The notes below the pieces were generated by a model that saw nothing but the letters and a program-made list of their open reading frames with translations, was not told the DNA's origin and searched no databases. This document shows positions 42,031 to 51,468 of a stretch of 64,000 nt of DNA, one piece after another (the first letter of the stretch is position 1; each line of letters starts with the position of its first letter). Source of the stretch: Jidongwangia harbinensis (GTDB lineage Bacteria > Actinomycetota > Actinomycetes > Mycobacteriales > Micromonosporaceae). The stretch lies in the NCBI RefSeq assembly GCF_020216025.1, contig NZ_JAIWNC010000044.1, forward strand, positions 26,250 to 90,249, written 5' to 3'. The position numbers were made by a program, and so were the translations under genes.

Positions 42031-43296
42031 GTGAGCGAGGCAGCGGCCGGTGCGGGGGCGTCGGTCCGGGCGTCCGTGGAGGCGGTGTTCCGGGAGGAGC
42101 GTGGCCGGCTGCTGGCCTCGCTCGTGCGCCGCTTCGGCGACCTGGACCTGGCCGAGGAGGTCACGTCGGAGGCCGTCGAGGCGGCGCTGGTGCACTGGCC
42201 GGTGGACGGGGTGCCGGACCGGCCGGGTGCCTGGCTGCTGACCACCGCCCGGCGGCGCGCGGTGGACCGGCTGCGCCGCGACCAGGTGCTGGCCACCCGG
42301 CTGGCGATCCTGCAGGCCGAGGCGGACCGCGCCGACCCGGTCCCGGCCGCGGACACCGGCCGGGACCTGCCGGACGAGCGGCTAGCGCTGTTCTTCACCT
42401 GCGCGCATCCCGCCCTGGCCGCCGACGACCGGGTGGCGCTGACGCTGCGCTGCCTGGCCGGACTCACCACCGGGGAGGTGGCGCGGGCGTTCCTGGTGCC
42501 GCCGGCCACGATGGCGCAGCGGATCGTCCGGGTGAAGAAGCGGATCCGCGCCGCCCGCATCCCGTTCCGGGTGCCGGCGCCGGACGAACTGCCGGGCCGC
42601 CTGCCGGGCGTGCTCCAGGTGATCTACTCCGTCTTCACCGAGGGGTACGCGGCCAGTTCCGGCCCCGACCTGCAGCGGCTGGACCTCGCCGACGAGGCGA
42701 TCCGGCTGGCCCGCATCCTGCGCCGGCTGCTGCCCGCGGAACGGGAGGTGGCCGGCCTGCTCGCGCTCATGCTGCTGGTACACGCGCGCCGCGACGCCCG
42801 GACCGGACCGGGCGGCGACGTGGTGCTGCTGGAGGATCAGGACCGGAACCGATGGGACCGGGCACTGATCGACGAGGGGTGCGCCCTGGTGGTGACCGCG
42901 CTGACCGGCGGCCCGCCCGGACCGTACGGGCTGCAGGCCGCGATCGCCGCTCTGCACGACGAGGCGGCCGACCTGGCGGGCACGGACTGGCCGCAGATCG
43001 TGGCGCTGTACGACGTGCTGCTGACGCTGGCGCCGTCGCCGGTGGTGGCGCTGAACCGGGCCGCCGCGGTAGCCATGCGCGACGGGCCGGAGGCGGGGCT
43101 GGCGCTGCTCGACGCGCTGGCCGGGGAGCCGCGGCTGCGCGGGTACCACCTTTATCCGGCGACCCGGGCGGACCTGCTCCGCCGTCTCGGCCGCAACGGC
43201 GAGGCGGCGACCGCCTACCGGGAGGCGCTGGCGCTGGTCGGCACGGAGCCGGAACGCGCGCACCTGCGCCGCCGGCTGGACTCCGTGGGTGGTTAG
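42031..43296 (+). CDS. ECF RNA polymerase sigma factor, ECF42/SigJ-like with C-terminal TPR-like domain
   Basis: Alternative sigma factor, 421 residues from GTG 42031, about twice the length of a plain ECF sigma. Sigma region 2 (about 15-80) includes FGDLDLAEEVTSEAVEAAL and PGAWLLTTARRRAVDRLRRD. Region 4 (about 110-165) includes LTLRCLAGLTTGEVARAFL and PPATMAQRIVRVKKRI. The C-terminal half contains the family-specific VIYSVFTEGYAAS stretch, then helical TPR-like repeats. ECF42 proteins work without a classical anti-sigma factor, the C-terminal domain itself being needed for activity. The partner is the YCII gene upstream. Confidence 0.92.
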   Translation: MSEAAAGAGASVRASVEAVFREERGRLLASLVRRFGDLDLAEEVTSEAVEAALVHWPVDGVPDRPGAWLLTTARRRAVDRLRRDQVLATRLAILQAEADRADPVPAADTGRDLPDERLALFFTCAHPALAADDRVALTLRCLAGLTTGEVARAFLVPPATMAQRIVRVKKRIRAARIPFRVPAPDELPGRLPGVLQVIYSVFTEGYAASSGPDLQRLDLADEAIRLARILRRLLPAEREVAGLLALMLLVHARRDARTGPGGDVVLLEDQDRNRWDRALIDEGCALVVTALTGGPPGPYGLQAAIAALHDEAADLAGTDWPQIVALYDVLLTLAPSPVVALNRAAAVAMRDGPEAGLALLDALAGEPRLRGYHLYPATRADLLRRLGRNGEAATAYREALALVGTEPERAHLRRRLDSVGG

Positions 43297-43727
43297 CGTT
43301 CGCCGGTGATGTAGCCGGTCAGGGTGGAGCGTTCGTCCTCGAGTTCGTCGATCCGCTTCTTCACCACGTCGCCGATGCTCACGATCCCGCTCAGCCGGCC
43401 GTCCACCACCACCGGCACGTGCCGGAAGCGCCGCTCGGTCATCATCCGCTCGGCTTCGGCAAGCGACGCGTCCGGTGAGATCGTCCGCACCTCGGCGGTG
43501 AGGATGGCGGCAACCGGCTCGGCCAGCACCGCGGCGCCCCGGGTGGCCAGCGCCCGGACGATGTCCCGCTCGCTGACGATCCCGTCCACGGCCGCGCCGT
43601 CCCGGGAGACCACCACGGCGCCGATCCGGTGCTCGGCCAGGACGGCCAGCAGCCGGGCCACGTCGGTGTCCGGGGCCACCGTCACGACCTGATCGCCCTT
43701 GGCTCGGAGTACGTCGCTGATGCGCAT
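43293..43727 (-). CDS. CBS-domain pair protein
   Basis: 144 residues made of two CBS motifs (about 8-65 and 75-130): VVVSRDGAAVDGIVSERDIV and HVPVVVDGRLSGIVSIGDVV. Such stand-alone Bateman modules bind adenine nucleotides and act as energy or stress sensors. The gene overlaps the sigma stop by 3 bp in convergent orientation and lies 32 bp after the UbiA gene on the same strand. Confidence 0.93.
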   Translation of the reverse strand: MRISDVLRAKGDQVVTVAPDTDVARLLAVLAEHRIGAVVVSRDGAAVDGIVSERDIVRALATRGAAVLAEPVAAILTAEVRTISPDASLAEAERMMTERRFRHVPVVVDGRLSGIVSIGDVVKKRIDELEDERSTLTGYITGER

Positions 43728-43759
43728 GGTGCCTCCAGATCTCGTGCCGACCGAGGTAC

Positions 43760-44752
43760 TCAGGGTAGGACGGAAACCGGCACCGTGACGCAGGCAAGGA
43801 GGAAGTCTCCGGCCGGTACGGCGAAGGCCACCACGATCACCGCCATCCGGGCGATCGTGGGGCGGCGGGTGCCCGCCGCGTACCCCAGGATCAGGGCCGG
43901 TGCGGTGGCGGTCTGCAGCCACCAGGAGTCGCGTTCCACCAGCATGCCGAGGTGGCAGCAGACCAGCCAGAGCGCGGTGGCCGAGGTCCAGAGCAGCAGC
44001 CCGGCCCGGTAGCAGGTGACCGGCCGCCAGCGGACCGCGGACGTGGCGTCGCCGGCGAACCGGTCGGCGTCCGCGTCCAGCACGGTGGTGGGCAGGTAGA
44101 GGGCGGCGGCCAGCAGCAGCCCGAGCACCGCCAGGACCAGCGGGTACGCGCCGACCGGCCGGTGCAGCGACCAGCCGGCGAGCGGGCCCAGCACCCCGAC
44201 GACCAGCGCGTTGACCGCCACGTCGGCGCCCGGGCGGGCCTTGAGCCGGACCGGCGGCGCGCTGTACAGGTGGCCGAGCAGGAGCACCAGCGCGGTGCCG
44301 GTGAGGAACGCCGGCCCGGCCATCGCCGCGACCGCGAGGGCGGCGAGCACGCTGCCGGCGTACCACCGGGTCAGGTCTGCGACCGTGAGGGCGCCGCTGA
44401 CCAGCGGCGCCGTGGCCTTGCGCGGGTTGCGGCGGTCGCTGGGCAGGTCGTGCCGGTCGTTGACGGCCAGCACCGCGGTCCACACCAGAGGACCGAGCAC
44501 GAGCAGCGCGGCCAGCGATTCGGCCCGGGTCCCGGCGGGCGGCAGCCAGGTGCGGGTGGCCAGGACCGACCCGAGGTACGCCCCGCCCCAGCCGAGCGGC
44601 CAGAACCAGGGCCGGCTGAGCCTGGTCACCGCCCAGGCGCGCGACCACCCCCCGTTCCGGGGACGGCCACCTCGGCCTGGTGCGACGGGCGCGGGCGGTC
44701 CGCCGGTCCCGATCCGGCCACGCGCCTGAGCGGTGAGCAAGGGTTGTGCCAT
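43760..44752 (-). CDS. UbiA-family prenyltransferase
   Basis: Integral membrane enzyme of about 330 residues from ATG 44752. The first Asp-rich motif is NDRHDLPSDRRN, the usual N-D-x(2-3)-D-x(3)-D Mg-prenyl-diphosphate site. YSAPPVRLKARPGAD is the loop typical of the family, and DADADRFAGD is the second Asp-rich motif. About eight hydrophobic segments are visible. No menaquinone, heme O or secondary-metabolite partner gene is adjacent except ctaD, 85 bp upstream on the same strand. Substrate not assigned. Confidence 0.88.
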   Translation of the reverse strand: MAQPLLTAQARGRIGTGGPPAPVAPGRGGRPRNGGWSRAWAVTRLSRPWFWPLGWGGAYLGSVLATRTWLPPAGTRAESLAALLVLGPLVWTAVLAVNDRHDLPSDRRNPRKATAPLVSGALTVADLTRWYAGSVLAALAVAAMAGPAFLTGTALVLLLGHLYSAPPVRLKARPGADVAVNALVVGVLGPLAGWSLHRPVGAYPLVLAVLGLLLAAALYLPTTVLDADADRFAGDATSAVRWRPVTCYRAGLLLWTSATALWLVCCHLGMLVERDSWWLQTATAPALILGYAAGTRRPTIARMAVIVVAFAVPAGDFLLACVTVPVSVLP

Positions 44753-44837
44753 GCCCTCGACGCTAGGGAACGGGCCGCGGCGCTGCCTCCCCCGGCGGAG
44801 CCAACCGGCTCCCCCCAGCGAGGGAGCCGGCGCCGGA

Positions 44838-46580
44838 TCAGGAACGGTCCTCCGGGTACGTGGCGCCGCCGGACGACTCCTCGGTGAGCGGCTTGGCGCC
44901 ACCCTCGGGCGGGCCGGAGACCGACTGTGCGCCGGCCGCGAGTTCCGGGAACTTCGCGTCGAACGCGGGGCGTTCGGAGCGGATCCGCGGCATCCGGTCG
45001 AAGTTGCGCAGCGGCGGCGGGCTGGACGTCGCCCACTCCAGCGAGTTGCCGTGACCCCACGGGTCGTCCACGGTCACCAGCTGGCCGACCCGGTACGACT
45101 TCCACACGTTGTAGAGGAACGGCAGCGTGGCCGCGCCCAGCACGAACGAGCCGAGCGTGGACACCGTATTGAGCACCGTGAAGCCGTCCTCCGGCAGGTA
45201 GTCGGCGTACCGCCGGGGCATGCCCTCCCCGCCCAGCCAGTGCTGGACCAGGAAGGTGACGTGGAAGCCGACGAAGGTGAGCCAGAAGTGCACCTTGCCG
45301 AGGCGGTCGTCGAGCATCCGGCCGAACATCTTCGGGAACCAGAAGTAGATGCCGGCGAACACCGCGAACACGATCGTGCCGAACAGCACGTAGTGGAAGT
45401 GGGCCACCACGAAGTAGCTGTCGTGCACGTGGAAGTCGACCGGCGGGCTGGCCAGCAGCACCCCGGTCAGCCCGCCGAGCAGGAACGTGACCAGGAAGCC
45501 CAGGGCGAACATCATCGGGGTCTCGAAGCTGATCTGGCCGCGCCACATGGTGCCGATCCAGACGAAGAACTTCATTCCGGTCGGGATGGCGATCAGGAAG
45601 CTCAGAAAGCTGAAGAACGGCAGCAGCACCTGGCCGGTGGCGAACATGTGGTGCGCCCACACGCTCATCGACAGGCCCGAGATCAGCAGCGTCGCGGCGA
45701 CCAGGCCCTTGTAACCGAACACCGGCTTGCGGCTGAACACCGGGATGACCTCGGTGATGATGCCGAAGAACGGCAGCGCCACCACGTACACCTCGGGGTG
45801 TCCGAAGAACCAGAACAGGTGCTGCCAGAGCATCGGGCCGTTGGTCGCCGGGTCGTACACGTGGGCGCCGAGGATGCGGTCGGCGGCGAGCGCGAACAGC
45901 GCGGCGGCCAGGAACGGGAACACCAGGATGACGAGCAGGCTGGTGAGCAGGATGTTCCAGGTGAAGATCGGCATCCGGAACATCGTCATGCCGGGGGCGC
46001 GCAGGGTCAGGATCGTGGTGATCATGTTGACCCCGCCGAGGATGGTCCCCAGGCCGGACAGCGCCAGCCCGACCACCCACATGTTGCCGCCGACGCCGGG
46101 CGAGTGCATGGCGGTGCTCAGCGGGGTGTACGCGGTCCAGCCGAAGTCGGCGGCGCCGCCCGGGACGAAGAACCCGCTCACCGCGATCGTCCCGCCGAAC
46201 AGGTACAGCCAGTAGGCGAACGAGTTCAGCCGGGGGAACGACACGTCGGGCGCGCCGATCTGGATCGGGACCACGAAGTTGGCGAACGCGAACACGATCG
46301 GCGTCGCGAAGAACAGCAGCATGATCGTGCCGTGCATGGTGAACAGCTGGTTGTACTGCTCCGGCGACAGGAACTGCATGCCGGACCGGGCCAGCTCGGC
46401 GCGCATCAGCAGGGCCATCAGCCCGCCGATCAGGAAGAACGCGAAGGCCGTGGTCATGTACATGATCCCGATCTGCTTCGCGTCCGTGGTGCGCAGCATC
46501 CGGGCGAACGCCGAGCCGCGCACCTGCCGCCGGACCGGCCATGGCCGGGTGACGACCGGGCGAGGACTGACAGCGGTCAT
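44838..46580 (-). CDS. ctaD: Cytochrome c oxidase subunit I
   Basis: Catalytic heme-copper subunit of aa3 oxidase, 580 residues, twelve transmembrane segments. Heme a ligand His lies in FTMHGTIMLLFF. The CuB/His-Tyr crosslink region is WFFGHPEVYVVALP, the proton K-channel region is GLSMSVWAHHMFATG, and heme ligands are in VAHFHYVLFG. It stands alone: no ctaC, ctaE or qcr genes are within view, so it is probably an additional copy rather than part of the main respiratory cluster. Followed by the UbiA gene; a link to heme A biosynthesis is only a thought. Confidence 0.96.
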   Translation of the reverse strand: MTAVSPRPVVTRPWPVRRQVRGSAFARMLRTTDAKQIGIMYMTTAFAFFLIGGLMALLMRAELARSGMQFLSPEQYNQLFTMHGTIMLLFFATPIVFAFANFVVPIQIGAPDVSFPRLNSFAYWLYLFGGTIAVSGFFVPGGAADFGWTAYTPLSTAMHSPGVGGNMWVVGLALSGLGTILGGVNMITTILTLRAPGMTMFRMPIFTWNILLTSLLVILVFPFLAAALFALAADRILGAHVYDPATNGPMLWQHLFWFFGHPEVYVVALPFFGIITEVIPVFSRKPVFGYKGLVAATLLISGLSMSVWAHHMFATGQVLLPFFSFLSFLIAIPTGMKFFVWIGTMWRGQISFETPMMFALGFLVTFLLGGLTGVLLASPPVDFHVHDSYFVVAHFHYVLFGTIVFAVFAGIYFWFPKMFGRMLDDRLGKVHFWLTFVGFHVTFLVQHWLGGEGMPRRYADYLPEDGFTVLNTVSTLGSFVLGAATLPFLYNVWKSYRVGQLVTVDDPWGHGNSLEWATSSPPPLRNFDRMPRIRSERPAFDAKFPELAAGAQSVSGPPEGGAKPLTEESSGGATYPEDRS

Positions 46581-46758
46581 GGCAGTCTCCTGACCTTGTG
46601 GCGTGTCCGGTGATCACGCGCGTTCCACCGGGCCGGTCGCGATGCGAAGATGGCAGCATGGTCATGTGGTCGGGGAGCGACAACATCGACACGGCGGACG
46701 GTAACCGCCCCGTGACGATGCTCCCGCACCTTCTCAGCCCCGGGCAAGACCTGGCCGC

Positions 46759-47979
46759 ATGTCGATGAGTGAGCCGCCCAAACCGCGTTCCGGTCTGCCG
46801 GGCGCGGCCTTCCCGGCGCTGCTGGAGGACGACATCGAGGAGTTGTACGACGACGCGCCGAGCGGCAACCTGTCCACGCTGCTCGACGGCACCATCGCGA
46901 AGGTCAACGCCACGCTGCTGACCTGGCTCGGGTACACCCGGGAGGAACTGGTCGGCCGGCGGCGCTTCGTCGACCTGCTCACCGTCGGCGGCCAGCTGTA
47001 CCACGAGACGCACCTCGCGCCGTTGCTGCGGATGCAGGGCGAGGTCAGCGGCATCGCGCTGGACCTGCGTGCGGCGGACGGCTCCCGCCTGCCCGTGTTG
47101 ATCAGTGCCGTGGTCAAGACCGGCAGCGACGGGCAGCCGATGCTGATCCGCACCACCGTCTTCGACGCCCGCGAACGCCGCGCGTACGAGCAGGAGCTGC
47201 TGCGCGCCCGCCGGGACGCCGAGCGGGAGCGGGAACACCTCCGCCGGCTGGTGTCCGACCTGCAGCGCAGCCTGCTGCCGGCCGCGCTGCCGGTGCCGCC
47301 CGGCATGGCCACCGCCGGGTATTACCACATGGCCTCGCCGGACGAGGTGGGCGGCGACTTCTACGACCTGTTCCCGCTGGCCGGCGGGCGCTGGGGTTTC
47401 TTCCTCGGTGACGTGTGCGGCAAGGGCGTGGACGCCGCGGCCGTGACCGCCGCCGCCCGGTACACGTTGCGGGCCGCCGCGGTGTACGACCCGGACCCCG
47501 CCGCCGTACTGCAGAACCTCAACTCCGTGCTGTTCCAGGAGTACCGCAGCCGCTCCCACCGGCACTGCACCGTGACGTTCGGCGTCCTGGTGCCGGACGG
47601 GCCCGGCTACACCGCGACGATCGCCTCGGGCGGTCACCCGCCACCGCTGCTGATCGGCGCGGACGGCGCGGTCGCCTACCAGGACACCATCGGCGGCACC
47701 CTGATCGGCATCGTCGCCGAGCCCCGGCTGGTCACCCGGACGGTGCCGCTGGCGCCGGGCGACACGCTGCTGCTGTACAGCGACGGCCTCACCGAGGCGC
47801 GGCTCACGCCGGGCGGACCGCGCTACGGCAGCGAGGCGCTGCTGGAGTTCGCCCGGGGGCTGGCCCCGGCCACGGCGGCCGCAGCGGTGGACGCGTGCGC
47901 CGGTCTGCTCGGCGGGCTCGGCGCGATCGACGACGACGTCGCGGTGATGGCGCTCGGCGTGCTCGGCCCGCTTTCCTGA
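46759..47979 (+). CDS. PAS-containing SpoIIE-type PP2C phosphatase
   Basis: 406-residue cytoplasmic serine phosphatase of the RsbU/SpoIIE class. A PAS domain (about 25-145) with NATLLTWLGYTREELVGRR and a short coiled linker (about 150-180, RRDAEREREHLRRLVSDL) precede the phosphatase (about 190-405). Metal-binding residues lie in DEVGGDFYDLF, FFLGDVCGKGVDAAA, and late GDTLLLYSDGLTEAR and IDDDVAVMAL. Such proteins dephosphorylate anti-sigma antagonists. No antagonist or RsbW-like kinase is next to it. Confidence 0.92.
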   Translation: MSMSEPPKPRSGLPGAAFPALLEDDIEELYDDAPSGNLSTLLDGTIAKVNATLLTWLGYTREELVGRRRFVDLLTVGGQLYHETHLAPLLRMQGEVSGIALDLRAADGSRLPVLISAVVKTGSDGQPMLIRTTVFDARERRAYEQELLRARRDAEREREHLRRLVSDLQRSLLPAALPVPPGMATAGYYHMASPDEVGGDFYDLFPLAGGRWGFFLGDVCGKGVDAAAVTAAARYTLRAAAVYDPDPAAVLQNLNSVLFQEYRSRSHRHCTVTFGVLVPDGPGYTATIASGGHPPPLLIGADGAVAYQDTIGGTLIGIVAEPRLVTRTVPLAPGDTLLLYSDGLTEARLTPGGPRYGSEALLEFARGLAPATAAAAVDACAGLLGGLGAIDDDVAVMALGVLGPLS

Positions 47980-48090
47980 CGCTGGGTGACGATCGGACGC
48001 CGGCCGGGTTTACCGAACGGCGCACCGGGCATTTCGCCGACCATGCCCGGCGGCACGCATGCGACGCCGGGCGATCGCCGAGGAGTTCTC

Positions 48091-49455
48091 ATGACGTGGG
48101 TCAACACCGCCCGGCAGCGGGCGCGCGCCCGGCTCGCCGCCGCCCGCCAGGACCGGACACCACCGCCGTTCACCGCCGGCCCGGAACTGGGTGCGGAGAC
48201 GGCCGCACCGGTCGTCCTGGTGGAGCGGCCGCCGTCCGCGGACGACGGCCTGCCCCGCGCGGTCCGGGTGGCCGGGGCGTGGGCGCTGCGCTTCATCCTG
48301 CTGGTCGCCGCGGCCTACCTGCTGGTGCGACTGGTCTCGCTGCTGCGCGTGGTGCTCATCCCGGTGGCGGTGGCGCTGCTCCTCGCGGCGCTGTTCCAGC
48401 CGTTCGCGGAGTTCCTGCGGCGGCGCGGGCTGAACCGGTCGATCTCCGCCGGGCTGGTGGTGCTGGCCGCGCTGGTGCTGGTCTTCGGCGGGCTGGGCCT
48501 GATCGTGCGGACCTTCATCGCCGAGTTCGGCAACCTGTCGACCCAGGTGTCCGAGGGCATCCAGGAGGTGCAGGACTGGCTCGCCCGCGGGCCGCTGCAC
48601 CTGACCCAGAGTCAGCTCAGCGACTTCCTGGAACGCGCCCGCCAGTCGATCACCGAGAACCAGGGCATGCTGACCTCCGGCGCGCTGAGCACCGCCACCA
48701 CCGTGGGCGAGGTGTTGACCGGCTTCTTCCTGGTGCTTTTCACGCTGTTCTTCTTCCTGCGCGACGGCAGCCAGATCTGGTCCTTCCTGTGCCGGCTGCT
48801 GCCCCGCGAGGCCCGGGTACCGACCGCCCGCGCCGGGCACTACTCCTGGCACACCCTGGTGTCCTACGTGCACGCCACCGTGCTGGTCGCGTTCGTGGAC
48901 GCGGTCGGCATCGGCATCGGGCTGGCCGTCCTGGGGATCCCGCTGGCGCTGCCACTCGCCGCGCTGGTGTTCCTCGGCGCGTTCATCCCGGTCATCGGCG
49001 CCACCGTGACCGGCGCGGTCGCGGTCCTGGTCGCCCTCGTCGCCGAGGGCCCGGTCAGCGCGCTGATCATCCTGGCCGTGGTGATCGCCGTCCAGCAGTT
49101 GGAGGGCCACATCCTGCAGCCGCTCATCATGGGCCGCGCGGTGTCGCTGCACCCGCTGGCGGTCATCCTGGCCATCGCGACCGGCCTCATCGTCGCCGGC
49201 ATCGTCGGTGGGCTCATCGCGGTGCCCGTGCTGGCCGTGCTCAACACCGCGATCCGCTACCTGACCAGCCATCCGGAGGGCGAGCCGACACCGGACCGCA
49301 CCCCGCCGGGGACCCGCCCCACCGACGACGACCGGGCCGCCGCCGAGGAGACCACCGAGCGGGCGGACGAGCGGGGTGACCCGGACGCGCCCCCGCCACC
49401 AGAGACCTCGACCGAGCCGGACGTCGCGGTCAGCCGGCCCGGTGCGGGTGGGTGA
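48091..49455 (+). CDS. AI-2E family transporter (PerM/YdiK-like)
   Basis: 454-residue multi-pass membrane protein. ATG 48091 is chosen over an upstream in-frame start because GAGGAG lies 5 bp before it. About eight hydrophobic segments are visible, with a charged loop around LSTQVSEGIQEVQDWLA. Family signature stretches are FFFLRDGSQIW, LGAFIPVIGATVTGAVAVLV and QQLEGHILQPLIMGRAVSLH. The C-terminal 65 residues are Pro/Asp/Glu-rich. Despite the family name, members mostly act as ion or solute transporters. Ends overlapping the convergent stress-protein gene by 26 bp. Confidence 0.9.
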   Translation: MTWVNTARQRARARLAAARQDRTPPPFTAGPELGAETAAPVVLVERPPSADDGLPRAVRVAGAWALRFILLVAAAYLLVRLVSLLRVVLIPVAVALLLAALFQPFAEFLRRRGLNRSISAGLVVLAALVLVFGGLGLIVRTFIAEFGNLSTQVSEGIQEVQDWLARGPLHLTQSQLSDFLERARQSITENQGMLTSGALSTATTVGEVLTGFFLVLFTLFFFLRDGSQIWSFLCRLLPREARVPTARAGHYSWHTLVSYVHATVLVAFVDAVGIGIGLAVLGIPLALPLAALVFLGAFIPVIGATVTGAVAVLVALVAEGPVSALIILAVVIAVQQLEGHILQPLIMGRAVSLHPLAVILAIATGLIVAGIVGGLIAVPVLAVLNTAIRYLTSHPEGEPTPDRTPPGTRPTDDDRAAAEETTERADERGDPDAPPPPETSTEPDVAVSRPGAGG

Positions 49456-49849
49456 CCACCAGGACCGGCCGCTTCGACTTCCGGATCAGCTCCAGCGGCA
49501 CGCTGCCCAGCAGCCGCTGCGCCACCGCCGGCTTGGCGCTGGACCCGACCACGATCAGGTCGGCCTTCTCCGCCTCGGCGAACTCCATGATGCGCTGCAA
49601 CGGCTTGCCGGGAAGCACGGTCGAGGTGGTGACGATGCCGGCGTCGGTCAGGCGCTGCGCGGCCGCGGACGCCGCCTGCTCGGCCCGTTCGGCGTAGACA
49701 CTGCGCGGCACCGGGGCGAACCGTTCCAGTTCCATCTCGTCCACCGCGACCGTGGCCACCGTGGCGCCGGTCTGCCGGGCGAGGTCGATGACGGCGTCCG
49801 CCACCCACGGCTGGTCCACTTCGGGGTTGGCAGCTAGCACGATATGCAT
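49430..49849 (-). CDS. Universal stress protein (UspA family)
   Basis: 139 residues from ATG 49849, behind a strong GGAGG site. HIVLAANPEVDQPWVADAVI opens the fold and the ATP-binding pattern is GSSAKPAVAQRLLGSVPLEL followed by RPVLVV, so it probably binds nucleotide. Small single-domain Usp proteins respond to dormancy, low oxygen or stress. It is divergent from the APC permease gene. Confidence 0.92.
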   Translation of the reverse strand: MHIVLAANPEVDQPWVADAVIDLARQTGATVATVAVDEMELERFAPVPRSVYAERAEQAASAAAQRLTDAGIVTTSTVLPGKPLQRIMEFAEAEKADLIVVGSSAKPAVAQRLLGSVPLELIRKSKRPVLVVTHPHRAG

Positions 49850-50000
49850 GTCGTCCTCCGGGGTCGCCGCACGCGATGTCGTCCCGCTCATGGTGCCCGC
49901 GTTGGCGACGGCGCGCACGCGCTCCGCGCGCTCGGCGGGCGCGCGGGCCGCTGATCCCCTACCGTGAGCCTCGGGACGCGAGCGTCGGAGGTGTTCGGCC

Positions 50001-51404
50001 ATGGCGGATACGGGAACACGCGACGAAGGAACGACCGAGGCGGGCGAGCCCACTCTCAAACGGGTGATGGGGCCGGGCCTGCTGCTGCTGTTCGTGGTGG
50101 GCGACATCCTCGGCACCGGGGTGTACGCACTCACCGGCCGGGTCGCCGCCGAGGTCGGCGGCGCGGTGTGGCTGCCGTTCCTGTGCGCGTTCGTGGTGGC
50201 GCTGCTGACCGCGTTCAGCTACCTGGAGCTGGTCACGAAGTATCCCCGGGCGGCCGGCGCGGCGTTGTACACGCACAAGGCGTTCGGCATCCACTTCCTC
50301 ACCTTCCTGGTCACGTTCGCGGTGATGTGCTCCGGCCTCACCTCGGCGTCCAGCGCGTCCAAGGCGTTCGCGGAGAACTTCGGCGAGGCGTTCGACCTGT
50401 CGCTCGGCGACGGCATCGGCCTGACCGCGGTGGCGCTGGCGTTCATGACGCTGATCGGGCTGGTGAACTTCCGCGGCGTCGGCGAGAGCGTCAAGCTCAA
50501 CGTGCTGCTCACCTGCGTCGAACTGACCGGCCTGCTGATCGTCATCTGCATCGGGGCGTGGGCGATCGGCGGCGGCGAGGGCGACCTGTCCCGGCTGACC
50601 GAGTTCAACACGGCCGAGGGCGACAGTCCGTTCTTCGCGGTGACCGCGGCGACCGCGCTGGCGTTCTTCGCCATGGTGGGCTTCGAGGACTCGGTGAACA
50701 TGGCGGAGGAGACCAAGGACCCGGTCCGCATCTTCCCGAAGGTGATGCTCCTCGGCCTGTGCGTCACCGGCGTCATCTACGTCCTCGTCTCGATCTCCTC
50801 GGTCGCGCTGGTCTCCCCCGCCGACCTCGGCGAGGGCGACGCGCCGCTGCTCAAGGTCGTCGAGGCCGGCGCGTCCGCGTTCCCGCTCTGGGTCTTCGCG
50901 TTCATCACCATGTTCGCGGTGGCCAACTCCGCGCTGATCAACATGCTGATGGCCAGCCGGCTGCTGTACGGCATGGCGAACGAGCGGGTGCTGCCGCGGG
51001 TGCTGGGCCGGCTGCACCGGAGCCGGCGTACCCCCTGGGTCGGCATCGTCTTCACCACCGTGATCGCGTTCGCGCTGATCTGGTTCGCCGACCTCACCGC
51101 GCTCGGCGGCACCACCTCGCTGCTGCTGCTCTGCGTCTTCACCGTGGTCAACGTCGCAGTGCTGGTGCTGCGCCGGGACCGCGTCGAGCACAAGCACTTC
51201 CACGCGCCCACCGCCATCCCGGTGATCGGCGCGGTCGCCTGCGCCTATCTGGCCAGCCCGCTGTCCGGGCGGGCCGCGGCGGACTACCGGGTGGGCGGCG
51301 TCCTGCTGATCATCGGCGTGGCCCTGTGGGCCGTCACCTACGCGGTCAACCGGTATGTGTTGCACGAGGACACCACGATCGATCCGACCAAGCTGCCCAA
51401 GTGA
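50001..51404 (+). CDS. APC-family amino acid permease
   Basis: 467-residue membrane transporter with twelve predicted segments. The first helix carries the APC unwound-helix motif GDILGTGVYALTG. AFFAMVGFEDSVNMAEETKD is the conserved TM6-TM7 region found in amino acid permeases. The substrate is undefined; basic or small neutral amino acids are usual for this group. Stands 151 bp from the divergent stress-protein gene. Confidence 0.92.
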   Translation: MADTGTRDEGTTEAGEPTLKRVMGPGLLLLFVVGDILGTGVYALTGRVAAEVGGAVWLPFLCAFVVALLTAFSYLELVTKYPRAAGAALYTHKAFGIHFLTFLVTFAVMCSGLTSASSASKAFAENFGEAFDLSLGDGIGLTAVALAFMTLIGLVNFRGVGESVKLNVLLTCVELTGLLIVICIGAWAIGGGEGDLSRLTEFNTAEGDSPFFAVTAATALAFFAMVGFEDSVNMAEETKDPVRIFPKVMLLGLCVTGVIYVLVSISSVALVSPADLGEGDAPLLKVVEAGASAFPLWVFAFITMFAVANSALINMLMASRLLYGMANERVLPRVLGRLHRSRRTPWVGIVFTTVIAFALIWFADLTALGGTTSLLLLCVFTVVNVAVLVLRRDRVEHKHFHAPTAIPVIGAVACAYLASPLSGRAAADYRVGGVLLIIGVALWAVTYAVNRYVLHEDTTIDPTKLPK

Positions 51405-51468
51405 CGGCCGTCGGCTAGGGTCGGTGCCGCCGCCGGCCGGGCCGGCGGTTCTTCCACGGGGGGTGCAT

